From NCBI RefSeq assembly GCF_030056795.1, contig NZ_JASHKQ010000005.1, positions 124,001-188,000 of the forward strand: a stretch of 64,000 nucleotides of DNA, given 5' to 3'. The position numbers and the translations under genes are program-made. Shown here in pieces: positions 34,750 to 45,377 of the stretch (its first letter is position 1; each line of letters opens with the position of its first letter). This DNA comes from Rhodococcus sp. IEGM 1381. GTDB taxonomy: Bacteria > Actinomycetota > Actinomycetes > Mycobacteriales > Mycobacteriaceae. Below the pieces are notes generated by a model that worked only from the letters and a program-made list of their open reading frames with translations, had not been told where the DNA came from and made no database searches.

Positions 34750-35070
34750 CTACAGATTCAAAGAGCTGTGAGGGCGCGCATTGGCCTGGTCGGTGTCGGA
34801 ATACGCTACGCCAGCCTCGTTCAGCAGATCGCCCATTCTGACCAACGCTCCCGCGACCGCAACCACGCCACTATGAAAGTCGTTCCATCCCTCCCGATAT
34901 GCAGTGGCGGCGGGTCCACGCCACGAATCGAGCAGACCCTCAATGTGGCGGTCCACCTTCGTCATTCCGCTCGACAGCGCATCGGCCGTCGCCCGAACGA
35001 ACGCGGCATACTCAGCCATTTGGTGCGACTCGACCACCAGCGCCCGCACTGACCTCGTGTCGTCCGACAT
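34750..35070 (-). CDS. WXG100 family protein with YxxxD export signal
   Basis: The 106-residue protein has W-x-G at Trp50-Arg-Gly52 and a C-terminal Tyr90-Ser-Asp-Thr-Asp94 that fits the YxxxD/E secretion motif required by ESX/type VII systems. It is the first gene of the four-gene toxin cassette. The start at 35070 is set by GGGGGAG three bases upstream; the longer open frame reaching 35244 is not family-like. The ESX machinery itself is not in this window. Confidence 0.87.
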   Translation of the reverse strand: MSDDTRSVRALVVESHQMAEYAAFVRATADALSSGMTKVDRHIEGLLDSWRGPAATAYREGWNDFHSGVVAVAGALVRMGDLLNEAGVAYSDTDQANARPHSSLNL

Positions 35071-35295
35071 GTGCTCCCCCGTCTGCGTCGCCGCCGCTCG
35101 CCGAAGAGCGAGGCTCACAGACTTGGACGTCGGCCAAGCCCAGTCGGTTCCATCGAATCGCATTCGGTACGACCGAGAATCCAGCCTGGGGCGAAGCTTT
35201 GGCTCGAAGTCTGCTGGCGTCGTCCGGTCCGGCAGCGGACACAAACGGTGCCGCCGGGCGGCTCGGCGGCTCGCTCTTCGACTTCGATTCGCCGG

Positions 35296-36852
35296 TCAGC
35301 GCACGGTAGCGCTGGGCAGGACAGGCACGGTCAGGGAAGACCCTCCGACTCCAGTTCGGACGATGACGTCCCCTGCCGGGGCGTCGTCGGTGATATCGGG
35401 GTAGTCGTCGCTGCGAACCTGCACTTGCAGCCGATGTCCGGCCGGCAATCGGAAATGCGTCGGCCACGTGCGCACGTCCAACTCGTACTCCTGCCCGGGT
35501 ATCACAGACTCGGGCGACACCGATCCATTGCGGTGGCTCGCCTTGAGCCAACCCTGGGTGATGCGCTCGACGGTGCCGTCCGGCGCGACGTCGTCGATGA
35601 TCACCGCGAGATTGCCGTCCGATGCGGTGAACGTTGCCGCAACCTTCGCTGTGGGAGACCCTGTGATCACCACATCAGCGGGTAGCGGGGTGGTCGAGAA
35701 GATCACCGCCGCTGCGGCAGCATCGGTGTGGTCCTCCGGCACGGTGTACGCGCGTGTGCCCTGCTCGGTCGACACCGGGCTCAGGCCACCGTCGGTTCCC
35801 ATCGTCAGCGTCAGCTCGGTCGACTCGGCGGGTGGCCACTGACCGAATTCCTGCCAGCCACGTTCGACGGGCTCCGAGGAGATCTCGTAGGAATTGATCC
35901 GCTGAGCAGGCAGCGGCGCAGAATCGTCCTCGCGGAGCCACTTGTCCCACCATGCGAGGTATGCCCCCGTGCCGATATCGGCTTTCTGGCCCGCAGGCAT
36001 CCCGTGTTCCCACGGGCCCGCTACTACCCACGTCAGATCTGGATGTGCACCGTAGTTCTGCATCATCGGATCCCGGTACCGGTCGTACCATCCACCGACC
36101 TGCAACATGGGCACGTCGATGTTCTGCCACTTCGCCTTGACGCTGCGGTCGATCCAGTACTCGTCGTACATCGGATGTTCGTCGTACGGCCCCTCGGTGG
36201 CGGGCGCGGTGCTTGCTTGCCAGGTGCGGATGGTGTCGGATCGGATCCCCCCGCGGTAGATCGTGTTCTCGTACCAGTCACTGAATGCATCGACCGGAAT
36301 GACCGCAGCCAGGTGTGGAGGATTGTTGGCCGCGGACAACATCGAGGTGTGCCCGCCATAGCTGACGCCGGACTGTCCGACCTTGTCCGTCGACCACGAT
36401 TGCGCTGCAGCCCATTCGACGAGGTCGTAGTTGTCCTGCTGTTCCTGCGGGCCGAACGGATCCAGTACGCCTGGAGAATCGCCGGATCCCCGGACGTTGC
36501 ACAACAAGATGTTGTACCCACGCTCGACCAGATACGCCGAGTCCACCGCCAACTGGTCGAGTCCGTCGTAGGCGTTGAAGTCGTAGACGATGGTCGGAAA
36601 CTGCTCGGCGACCGGGACATTGCCGGCGTCACCGGGCCGGTTCACGTCACACGCGAGCGTCGCACCGTCGCGCATCGGAACCTTCATGCGCTCCGAGGTG
36701 ACCGTGTATTCGGCCGCACGACCGTGGGTGAAGAACAGGTCTGTGGGCGCTTCGCGAGGCATCGCTCCAGCAGTACCGGCTGCCTGTCCGACGAGAACTA
36801 CGGCAAGAGTCAAGGCCAGGGGTACGCGGGTGATACGGATATCGATCTCCAT
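35296..36852 (-). CDS. Secreted CocE/NonD family hydrolase (X-Pro dipeptidyl-peptidase S15-like)
   Basis: The 518-residue protein has a predicted signal peptide (1-30, 'VPLALTLAVVLVGQAAGTAGA'). It then carries an alpha/beta-hydrolase S15 domain with 'MRDGATLACDVNRP', 'NVRGSGDSPG' and nucleophile elbow 'GQSGVSYGGHTS', and a C-terminal jelly-roll (X-Pro_C) ending 'VRSDDYPDITDDAPAGDVIVRTG'. Members cleave acyl esters, amides or X-Pro dipeptides outside the cell. The ATG at 36852 lacks a strong ribosome site but gives the signal peptide directly. The toxin cassette begins 225 bp downstream, and a second copy of this gene's tail lies on the cassette's far side. Confidence 0.88.
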   Translation of the reverse strand: MEIDIRITRVPLALTLAVVLVGQAAGTAGAMPREAPTDLFFTHGRAAEYTVTSERMKVPMRDGATLACDVNRPGDAGNVPVAEQFPTIVYDFNAYDGLDQLAVDSAYLVERGYNILLCNVRGSGDSPGVLDPFGPQEQQDNYDLVEWAAAQSWSTDKVGQSGVSYGGHTSMLSAANNPPHLAAVIPVDAFSDWYENTIYRGGIRSDTIRTWQASTAPATEGPYDEHPMYDEYWIDRSVKAKWQNIDVPMLQVGGWYDRYRDPMMQNYGAHPDLTWVVAGPWEHGMPAGQKADIGTGAYLAWWDKWLREDDSAPLPAQRINSYEISSEPVERGWQEFGQWPPAESTELTLTMGTDGGLSPVSTEQGTRAYTVPEDHTDAAAAAVIFSTTPLPADVVITGSPTAKVAATFTASDGNLAVIIDDVAPDGTVERITQGWLKASHRNGSVSPESVIPGQEYELDVRTWPTHFRLPAGHRLQVQVRSDDYPDITDDAPAGDVIVRTGVGGSSLTVPVLPSATVR

Positions 36853-36890
36853 CCATCGGGCGGCTGGGCCGCGAGAGTCGGAAAATGGGG

Positions 36891-37205
36891 TCAAAAAGAT
36901 TCGGGCACAGCCATACTCAGCAGGTGGTAGCTCAGACACTTGCCGTGTCCGTCCAGAACAGGGCTTCCCGTCACTCCCCCGCCGAGCACGCCGGGCAGCT
37001 CGAACACCAGGCCGGAGACCAACGGCATCTCCGTGCGGCGCACGTCTCCGGTGACCAACGGCGCGAAATGTTCAGCAACGGCCTCGACAGTGAGTTCGCG
37101 GGTCAATAACTCGTAGTGTTCGTCGGTCCGCGGGAAGACAGCGAGAATAAGGGTGTCGCCCTTGTCCCCGGTTCGCACGTCGGCGAGATCGTCGACAGTC
37201 CTCAT
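36891..37205 (-). CDS. AtuA-related C-terminal ferredoxin-fold protein
   Basis: The 104-residue protein ('VDDLADVRTGDKGDTLILAVFPRTDEHYELL...', 'GVLGGGVTGSPVLDGHGK') matches the small AtuA-like ferredoxin-fold domain that in many bacteria is fused to, or encoded next to, the DUF1446/AtuA protein. Here it is a separate gene whose start overlaps the AtuA stop (ATGA), so the two products probably form one complex. Confidence 0.85.
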   Translation of the reverse strand: MRTVDDLADVRTGDKGDTLILAVFPRTDEHYELLTRELTVEAVAEHFAPLVTGDVRRTEMPLVSGLVFELPGVLGGGVTGSPVLDGHGKCLSYHLLSMAVPESF

Positions 37206-38554
37206 ACCGTCACCTCCGTGGTGTGCACAGCGGTCGTTACCTGTGCGCGTGGAATCAGACACGACCTGATGGCAAGAACCTCGGTGCTGCTCCTGCGCGC
37301 ACCGCCTCCACCGGCCGGGCCGTTGGTGTACAGACTTTCGACTTCCCATCCCACCAGTGCAGCTGTCTCCGCGTCGGGTACCTTCGCGGTCACTCGCAGT
37401 CGCACTTCGGGGACATCGGCGATCGACGCAAGTCCGCGGAAGGCTGCGCCCGCCCCGATGTACTCGATGCCGACTTTCTCCGCCGGAATGCCGTGCACCT
37501 CCCACAGTCGCTGCTGCACAATTCCTCCGGCGAGCTCAGCGCGTTGCAGGGCGCGTGGCCCGGCGTAGCTGATCTGCCCTTCACCGAGCCAACCGCCGCG
37601 GAATCCAAGAGTCACCTTCAACTCCTCCGGGCGCGTGCCGCCTGTCGCGCCTGACACAGCCACCCGGTCGGGCTCAACGGTCTCGAACGAGACTCCGGTG
37701 AAATCCGCGGTCACGTCCGGCGTCAGGTACCTCGCGGGATCGCCTACCTCGTAGAGCAACTGCTCGGCGCACGTTCGCCGAGACAACTCCCCGCCGGTGC
37801 CGTCGACTTTGCCGAATTCGGCTGTGCCGTCTGCACGTACGTCCCCGAACGGAAAGCCCAAATTTGCCAGACACTGCACAGGTTTGGTGACCGGGTCGGC
37901 GAAGTAGCCACCGGTCAGTTGGCCCGCGCACTCGAGTAAATGTCCGACGGCCGTCCCCGCACCGAGTGTCTCCCAATCCTGACCGGCCCAACCGAACTCG
38001 TGCATCAGCGGCGCGAGATACAGAGCGGGATCGGCAAGTCGGCCGGTAAGGATCACGGCGGCATCGACGTCGAGTGCGGGCAATACGGCATCGGCCCCGA
38101 TATACGCGTTGGCCGACACCAGTTCCTCGGAATGCTCCGACAGCGGGCGGCCGGTCTCCCATACCACCGGATCGATGCGACGCACCGCGTCGAGCACGTC
38201 GTCGCCGGTGACGGCCACGATGCGCACCGAACGCGAACACACCTGCTCCGCCACACGCGCAACAACGGCTGCTGCCGCAACAGGATTCGCGGCTCCGGAG
38301 TTGGTCACGACGGTAATGCCCTGCTCCGTCGTCGCGCCGAGTACTGCACGCATGCGCGCTGCCAAGAGTGGGTCGTAGCCGGTCGTGGGATCAAGCAATT
38401 TCCGGGCCTGCCCGGTCGCAACCGTCCGCTCGCCGAGGCACTCGAAGATCAGATAGTCGAGCTCGCCTCGCTCGGCCAAAATCTGGGCGGGGTCGATACG
38501 ATCGCCGGCAAACCCTGCGCCCGCACCCAACCGGATGGTTCCGCGGGCGCTCAT
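37202..38554 (-). CDS. Acyclic terpene utilization AtuA family protein (DUF1446)
   Basis: The 450-residue cytoplasmic protein begins 'IRLGAGAGFAGDRIDPAQILAERGELDYLIFECLGERT' and has 'VTNSGAANPVAAA', 'ILTGRLADPALYLAPLMHEFGW', all DUF1446 landmarks. AtuA is needed for citronellol/geraniol use in Pseudomonas, but most relatives have no known reaction, and no other atu genes occur here. The start at 38554 overlaps the stop of the transporter gene. Together with the small domain protein and the CitMHS transporter it forms one leftward operon. Confidence 0.9.
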   Translation of the reverse strand: MSARGTIRLGAGAGFAGDRIDPAQILAERGELDYLIFECLGERTVATGQARKLLDPTTGYDPLLAARMRAVLGATTEQGITVVTNSGAANPVAAAAVVARVAEQVCSRSVRIVAVTGDDVLDAVRRIDPVVWETGRPLSEHSEELVSANAYIGADAVLPALDVDAAVILTGRLADPALYLAPLMHEFGWAGQDWETLGAGTAVGHLLECAGQLTGGYFADPVTKPVQCLANLGFPFGDVRADGTAEFGKVDGTGGELSRRTCAEQLLYEVGDPARYLTPDVTADFTGVSFETVEPDRVAVSGATGGTRPEELKVTLGFRGGWLGEGQISYAGPRALQRAELAGGIVQQRLWEVHGIPAEKVGIEYIGAGAAFRGLASIADVPEVRLRVTAKVPDAETAALVGWEVESLYTNGPAGGGGARRSSTEVLAIRSCLIPRAQVTTAVHTTEVTV

Positions 38555-39972
38555 GAGACCCACACCGGGATGACGCCCGTCGCGAAGGCAACCCCGAGCA
38601 TGCCGAGGCTGACGAGCCACGCCCACCCGAGGGTATGCCGGATGTGCCTGCCGATGTCGACCTTTGCGAGACCGACGAGAAGGTAGAACGCGCCCGTCAT
38701 CGGACTGATCGGGAAGCCGACGGTCTCCTCACCGATGATCGACGCCTGAGCGAGATGGATTGCGCTGATACCGAACTGGTCACCGACCTCGATGAGCACC
38801 GGCAGCACGCCGAAGTAGTACGCGTCCGGGCCGAAGATCAGACTCATCGGTACCGCGAACACCCCGACGATGAGCGGAAGTGCCGGTGCCATCCAGTCCG
38901 GAATCACATTGGCAGCGCTGACGGCCATCGATTCGATCATGCCGCTGCCGTCGAGCACACCGAGCAGAACACCGGCGGCGAGCAACGTGCCCACCATCAG
39001 CATCGCCCCGACGGCATGGGCCTCGATGCGCGCGGACTGCGCCTTCATACCCGGGTAATTGATCAGGAGCGCAACGATGGTAGCGATGATGAAGCAGGTC
39101 TCCGGAGGTGCGACGGCCGCGATCAGTGCGGCAAGTGTCGCGACAACGAGAACGACGTTGACCCAGAACAGCTTCGGACGTAGCAGGCTGGGCTCGTCGG
39201 GCTTGTCGGGCTTGTCGGGCTCTTCGGGGGTCTCGCCGCCGCCCGAGCCGGCTGAGGCCGGCCCGTCGGTTCCGCCGGTGGCGGGTACCGGGATTCGCTG
39301 CCCGACGCGTGCCGTCGACTCCTCCACCTCGGCCTTGACATCACCTGCTGCGACCTTCGCCAACCGTGTCCGCTCTCGGCGTCCGAGGTAGTACGCGATG
39401 GCCAACGCGAACACCACGCCCGCGATCTGCGCGGGAATCAGTGGCACCCACAGCTCGTTGGCGTCGACGCCCAATGTTGCGGCCGCTCGCGCCGTCGGGC
39501 CGCCCCAAGGAACGATGTTCATGACGCCAGCACCGAGTCCGACACAGGTGGCCAACACCAGCCGGCTCATCCCGAGGCGCTCGTAGATCGGGAGCATCGC
39601 AGGAACGGCGATCAGGAACGTGACCGCGCCTGCGCCGTCGAGATGGGCGACCAATGCAAGAGCGGTCGTAGCAACGGCGACGGTCGGCGGAGCGCTGCCT
39701 GCCCACTTCACGATGCGCGCGATGAGTGGATCGAACAGACCCGCGTCGCGCATGATCCCGAAGAAGACGATCGCGAACAGGAACATGGCCGCGACGCCGA
39801 CGACGCCGCCAAGTCCCTCCTTGACGAACCCCGCCACCTCGGACGGCGAGTTGCCGGCCAGGAACGCCGCGGCGAGCGGGACACCCGCAAGCGCAACGAT
39901 GGCCGCGACGCGTTGGGTGAACAACAGCAGCAGGATGACGGCAATCGTCCCGAAGCCGAGCAGTGACAGCAT
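38551..39972 (-). CDS. CitMHS family citrate/carboxylate transporter
   Basis: The 473-residue membrane protein has about 11-12 helices in two halves, separated by a hydrophilic loop rich in Pro-Asp-Lys repeats (PDKPDKPDEP). The halves contain 'HLDGAGAVTFLIAVPAMLPIYERL' and 'GPDAYYFGVLPVLIEVG', typical of CitM/CitMHS carriers that import metal-complexed citrate. AAGGAG five bases upstream of ATG 39972 sets the start. First gene of the AtuA operon; divergent LysR gene 82 bp away. Its partners suggest a carboxylate other than citrate could be the true substrate. Confidence 0.92.
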   Translation of the reverse strand: MLSLLGFGTIAVILLLLFTQRVAAIVALAGVPLAAAFLAGNSPSEVAGFVKEGLGGVVGVAAMFLFAIVFFGIMRDAGLFDPLIARIVKWAGSAPPTVAVATTALALVAHLDGAGAVTFLIAVPAMLPIYERLGMSRLVLATCVGLGAGVMNIVPWGGPTARAAATLGVDANELWVPLIPAQIAGVVFALAIAYYLGRRERTRLAKVAAGDVKAEVEESTARVGQRIPVPATGGTDGPASAGSGGGETPEEPDKPDKPDEPSLLRPKLFWVNVVLVVATLAALIAAVAPPETCFIIATIVALLINYPGMKAQSARIEAHAVGAMLMVGTLLAAGVLLGVLDGSGMIESMAVSAANVIPDWMAPALPLIVGVFAVPMSLIFGPDAYYFGVLPVLIEVGDQFGISAIHLAQASIIGEETVGFPISPMTGAFYLLVGLAKVDIGRHIRHTLGWAWLVSLGMLGVAFATGVIPVWVS

Positions 39973-40023
39973 GTGATCTCCTTCATCGAATACGACGAGT
40001 GTTGTGCAGATCACTTACGCCGT

Positions 40024-40037
40024 CCAACATCAGTTGG
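40024..40037. promoter_or_regulatory. LysR-type operator candidate (CCAAC-ATCA-GTTGG)
   Basis: This perfect dyad with 5-base arms and a 4-base centre lies in the 82-bp gap between the divergent CitMHS and LysR genes, 18 bp before the LysR start. On the leftward strand it lies within an ATACCCAAC...TTGGACGG context. Position fits an autoregulatory LysR site. Confidence 0.45.
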
Positions 40038-40054
40038 GTATAGATTCATGCTCT

Positions 40055-40948
40055 GTGGGCATAAACCTGGGCATTGCCCATCTCCGCGCCGTCGTCGCAC
40101 TCGCCGATCACGCGAGCTTCACCGCTGCAGCGAACTCACTGCTGGTCTCTCAACCAAACCTGAGCCGGACAGTCGCCGAGGCCGAACGCCGTCTGGGCGT
40201 GCGACTGTTCGTGCGCACCACCCGCAGCGTCGACCTCACCGGTGATGGACACGAGGTGACGGCCTATGCCCGTCGAGTATTGCTCGAGTTCGACGACGGC
40301 CTGGAGCAGATCGGACGCTTCGTCTCGGGCGACCGAGGAACCGTCACCATCGCGTGCTTGCCATCGATCGCGGCAATCTTTTTGCCCCCGTACATCGTGG
40401 AGTTCCGCAACAGTCATCCCGACGTCTCGGTGCACATCAAGGACGGTCTACGCGACGACGTGGTGGCCTCAGTCCGCGACGGTTCGGTTGATTTCGCAGT
40501 GGTGGCGGCATCGGAACGAGCGAACGACTTGATTCGCACGACGGTCAGCACCGACGCGTTCGTCTGCGCAATACCACCGAATCATGCTCTTGCACAACGT
40601 ACAAGCCTGTCGTGGACCGACCTCGCCGACGAGCCGTTCATCGCCTTCGGCCCCGAATCGAGCATTGCTTCGCACGTGCGACTGGCGCTGGACAACGCGG
40701 GAGTCGACGTCGGACCATCGGTTCAGGCGCACAACGTGGCCGCCGTAGCGGGCCTGACCGCTGCCGGACTTGGTATCACCGTGATCCCGGAACTGGTGGT
40801 GCCGATGATGTCGTTCGCGAACCTGATCTACCTGCCCATCGAGCCGACCATCCACCGCACCATTTCTGTCGTGCAATTGCCAGGGCGACGCCAGAGTGCC
40901 AGCTGTTCGGCGTTCCTCGGTGTTCTGGTCCCGCCCCCGAAGGAGTGA
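40055..40948 (+). CDS. LysR family transcriptional regulator
   Basis: The 297-residue regulator has the LysR winged HTH ('HLRAVVALADHASFTAAANSLLVSQPNLSRTVAEAERRLGVRLFVRT') and a C-terminal inducer-binding domain ('PHTVTIACLPSIAA'-like start, 'AVAGLTAAGLGITVIPELVV'). The start is GTG 40055, placed just before the HTH; an upstream ATG would run through the dyad. Divergent orientation makes the CitMHS-AtuA operon its likely target. Confidence 0.92.
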   Translation: MGINLGIAHLRAVVALADHASFTAAANSLLVSQPNLSRTVAEAERRLGVRLFVRTTRSVDLTGDGHEVTAYARRVLLEFDDGLEQIGRFVSGDRGTVTIACLPSIAAIFLPPYIVEFRNSHPDVSVHIKDGLRDDVVASVRDGSVDFAVVAASERANDLIRTTVSTDAFVCAIPPNHALAQRTSLSWTDLADEPFIAFGPESSIASHVRLALDNAGVDVGPSVQAHNVAAVAGLTAAGLGITVIPELVVPMMSFANLIYLPIEPTIHRTISVVQLPGRRQSASCSAFLGVLVPPPKE

Positions 40949-41084
40949 ATGGTCCATTCACAACGTCTGAGCGTATGAAAGTCACATTGACCCAGCTGGG
41001 GCGGGCTGTGGACCGAATTCTGTTGCACCCCAGAACGAATGAATGGTCCACTCACAGCGTCTGAGCGCGTGAATGGACCATTCA
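40945..41084. repeat. Palindromic intergenic repeats (GTGAATGG-T-CCATTCAC)
   Basis: The 162-bp gap between the convergent LysR and icd genes contains a perfect 17-base palindrome at 40945-40961 followed by ACGTCTGAGCG. A second related unit follows: GAATGGTCCACTCAC at 41041-41055, then GCGTCTGAGCGC, then GTGAATGGACCATTCA at 41069-41084. The shared core (palindrome plus CGTCTGAGCG) suggests a small interspersed element; it may also help transcription termination. Confidence 0.65.
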
Positions 41085-41110
41085 TTCCATGAAGGGCGAG
41101 CCAGAAAGAA

Positions 41111-43348
<2,238 letters not shown>

Positions 43349-43588
43349 GTTTCGCCTTTGCCTCAGTTTCAACGTCGTCTTTTGGATGCGTCCACTGTCG
43401 ACTTTAATCTTTGAACCCGCCAATGTGCGGGGCAGTGGGGTATCACTCCACCAACGGTTCCAAGTTACCGACGAGTAGGGCGCTCAAAGGGTTTCGCCAC
43501 CCCGCCGCGACTTGCCTCTGACCACCATCGGAGCATCCGATTTGCCCGAATCGGAACAATGACACCCGCTCCGTCCGTTGAACGAGGT

Positions 43589-44965
43589 ATGACGACCTAC
43601 AAGACTGTCAATCCTGCCGACGGCACAACTGTCAAGGAATTCGAGACTCTCGATACGGCCGGCGTCGAGCGAGCACTCGCCGACGCACACGCCGGTTTCC
43701 AGACGTGGCGCAAGACCTCACCGAAGCACCGCGCCGAGATTCTGCACAAGGTCGCCGATCTCTACACCGAGCGTTCGGACGAATTGGCCCGCACGATCTC
43801 GATCGAAATGGGCAAGCCCCTCACCGAATCTCAAGGCGAGGTGGAGCTGTCGTCCAACATCTACCGCTACTACGCCGACAACGGCCCCGCGCTGCTCGAG
43901 GACGAGAAGCTCGACGTCCCCGGCGCGGAAGACACTGTGCTGCAGCGCAAGCCGGTGGGCGCACTCGTCGGCGTCATGCCGTGGAACTTTCCGTATTACC
44001 AGGTTGCCCGGTTCGCCGGCCCGAACCTGATGGTGGGCAACACGATTCTGCTCAAGCATGCACCCAACTGCCCGCAGTCGGCGCTGCTGATGGAGGAGAT
44101 TTTCCAGCAGGCCGGACTCCCCCAGGACGCGTACATCAACATCTTTGCCACCAATGACCAGATCGCCGACATGATCGCCGACCCACGCGTCCAAGGAGTG
44201 TCGCTCACCGGTAGTGAGAGGGCCGGAACCTCCGTCGCCGAGACCGCCGGACGCAACCTCAAGAAGGTCGTCCTCGAGCTCGGCGGATCGGACGTGTTCA
44301 TCCTGCTCGACTCCGACGACATGGACGCTACAGTCGAATCCGCGACCCGGGCGCGGCTGTCCAACGCAGGCCAGGCCTGCAACGCCGCCAAGCGCATCCT
44401 CGTCGCCGAGGACGTCTACGACGACTTCGTCCCCAAGCTCGTCGCATCCTTCGAGGCCGTGCAGACCGGTGATCCGTTGGACGCAAAGACCACCCTCGGC
44501 CCGCTGTCGTCGCAGACCGCCGCCGACACGTTGATCGAACAGATCGACGACGCCGTCGCCAAGGGCGCAACGCTGCTGACCGGCGGCAAGAAGATCGACG
44601 GACCGGGTGCATTCGTGCAGCCGACGCTACTGACCGACGTCACCCCGGACATGCGCGCGTACAGCGAAGAGCTGTTCGGGCCGGCCGGCGTGATCTACAA
44701 GGTCGAAAGCCCGCAGCAGGCAATCGAATTGGCCAATTCCTCCCCGTACGGCCTCAGCGGCTCGGTGTGGAGCACCGACCTCGACAAGGCCCGTGACGTG
44801 GCCGAGCAACTCGAAGTCGGCATGGCCTTCGTCAACGAACACGGCACCACCCTGCCCGGCCTGCCCTTCGGCGGAGTCAAGCGCTCCGGCGTCGGCCGCG
44901 AACTGGGTCCCTGGGGCATGGACGAGTTCGTGAACAAGAAGCTCGTCAGAGTTTCCGCGAAGTAG
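43589..44965 (+). CDS. Aldehyde dehydrogenase, NADP-dependent succinate-semialdehyde type
   Basis: The 458-residue ALDH has 'VMPWNFPYYQVARFAGPNLMVGNTILLKHAPN', the catalytic base Glu230 (VVLELGGSD) and nucleophile Cys264 (GQACNAAKR). Its short N-terminus and the 'LKHAPNCPQSALLMEEIFQQAG' and 'PFGGVKRSGVGRELG' blocks resemble the GabD1/Sad group that oxidises succinate semialdehyde. ATG 43589 matches the family start; an in-frame ATG at 43559 is possible. A good terminator follows, so the gene stands alone. Confidence 0.9.
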   Translation: MTTYKTVNPADGTTVKEFETLDTAGVERALADAHAGFQTWRKTSPKHRAEILHKVADLYTERSDELARTISIEMGKPLTESQGEVELSSNIYRYYADNGPALLEDEKLDVPGAEDTVLQRKPVGALVGVMPWNFPYYQVARFAGPNLMVGNTILLKHAPNCPQSALLMEEIFQQAGLPQDAYINIFATNDQIADMIADPRVQGVSLTGSERAGTSVAETAGRNLKKVVLELGGSDVFILLDSDDMDATVESATRARLSNAGQACNAAKRILVAEDVYDDFVPKLVASFEAVQTGDPLDAKTTLGPLSSQTAADTLIEQIDDAVAKGATLLTGGKKIDGPGAFVQPTLLTDVTPDMRAYSEELFGPAGVIYKVESPQQAIELANSSPYGLSGSVWSTDLDKARDVAEQLEVGMAFVNEHGTTLPGLPFGGVKRSGVGRELGPWGMDEFVNKKLVRVSAK

Positions 44966-44979
44966 GCTCCGCTGAAGAT

Positions 44980-45005
44980 GCTCCCCGGGCAGTTGTCCGG
45001 GGAGC
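44980..45005 (+). terminator. Rho-independent terminator after the aldehyde dehydrogenase gene
   Basis: GCTCCCCGG (44980-44988) and CCGGGGAGC (44997-45005) form a nine-base GC-rich stem with an eight-base loop, followed by TTTGT. It lies 15 bases after the stop. Confidence 0.8.
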
Positions 45006-45033
45006 TTTGTCATCCCGCGGTCATACTGTCTCG

Positions 45034-45330
45034 ATGATCGTCGAACATGCTCTGTTGCACGTCGTCCCCAGTCGAACCAAAGAATTCGAGGCCGTCTTCG
45101 CCGACGCGAAGTCGATCATCTCCTCGATGCCGGGGTTCATGAATCTGACTCTGTCCAAGGGCATCGAGCAACCCGATGTCTATCTACTGCTCGTGGAATG
45201 GGAACGCCTCGAAGACCACACCGAGGGCTTTCGACAGTCCGACCAGTATCAGGCGTGGAAGACACTGTTACATCACTTCTACGAGCCGTTCCCCGTCGTC
45301 GAGCATTTCGACCCGGTACTGCGGGCGTAG
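45034..45330 (+). CDS. ABM-domain (antibiotic biosynthesis monooxygenase-like) protein
   Basis: The 98-residue dimeric alpha-beta barrel protein ('IVEHALLHVVPSRTKEFEAVFADAKSIISSMPGFMNLTLSKGIEQPDVYLLLVEWERLEDH', 'FRQSDQYQAWKTLL') fits the ABM domain. Members range from quinone-forming monooxygenases to heme-degrading enzymes, and many have no known function. It precedes the alpha/beta hydrolase gene by 47 bp in the same direction. Confidence 0.88.
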   Translation: MIVEHALLHVVPSRTKEFEAVFADAKSIISSMPGFMNLTLSKGIEQPDVYLLLVEWERLEDHTEGFRQSDQYQAWKTLLHHFYEPFPVVEHFDPVLRA

Positions 45331-45377
45331 CCGATAGGTTCGAGTTTCGTCCCTATCGCCGTTTCGAGGAGTCAACC

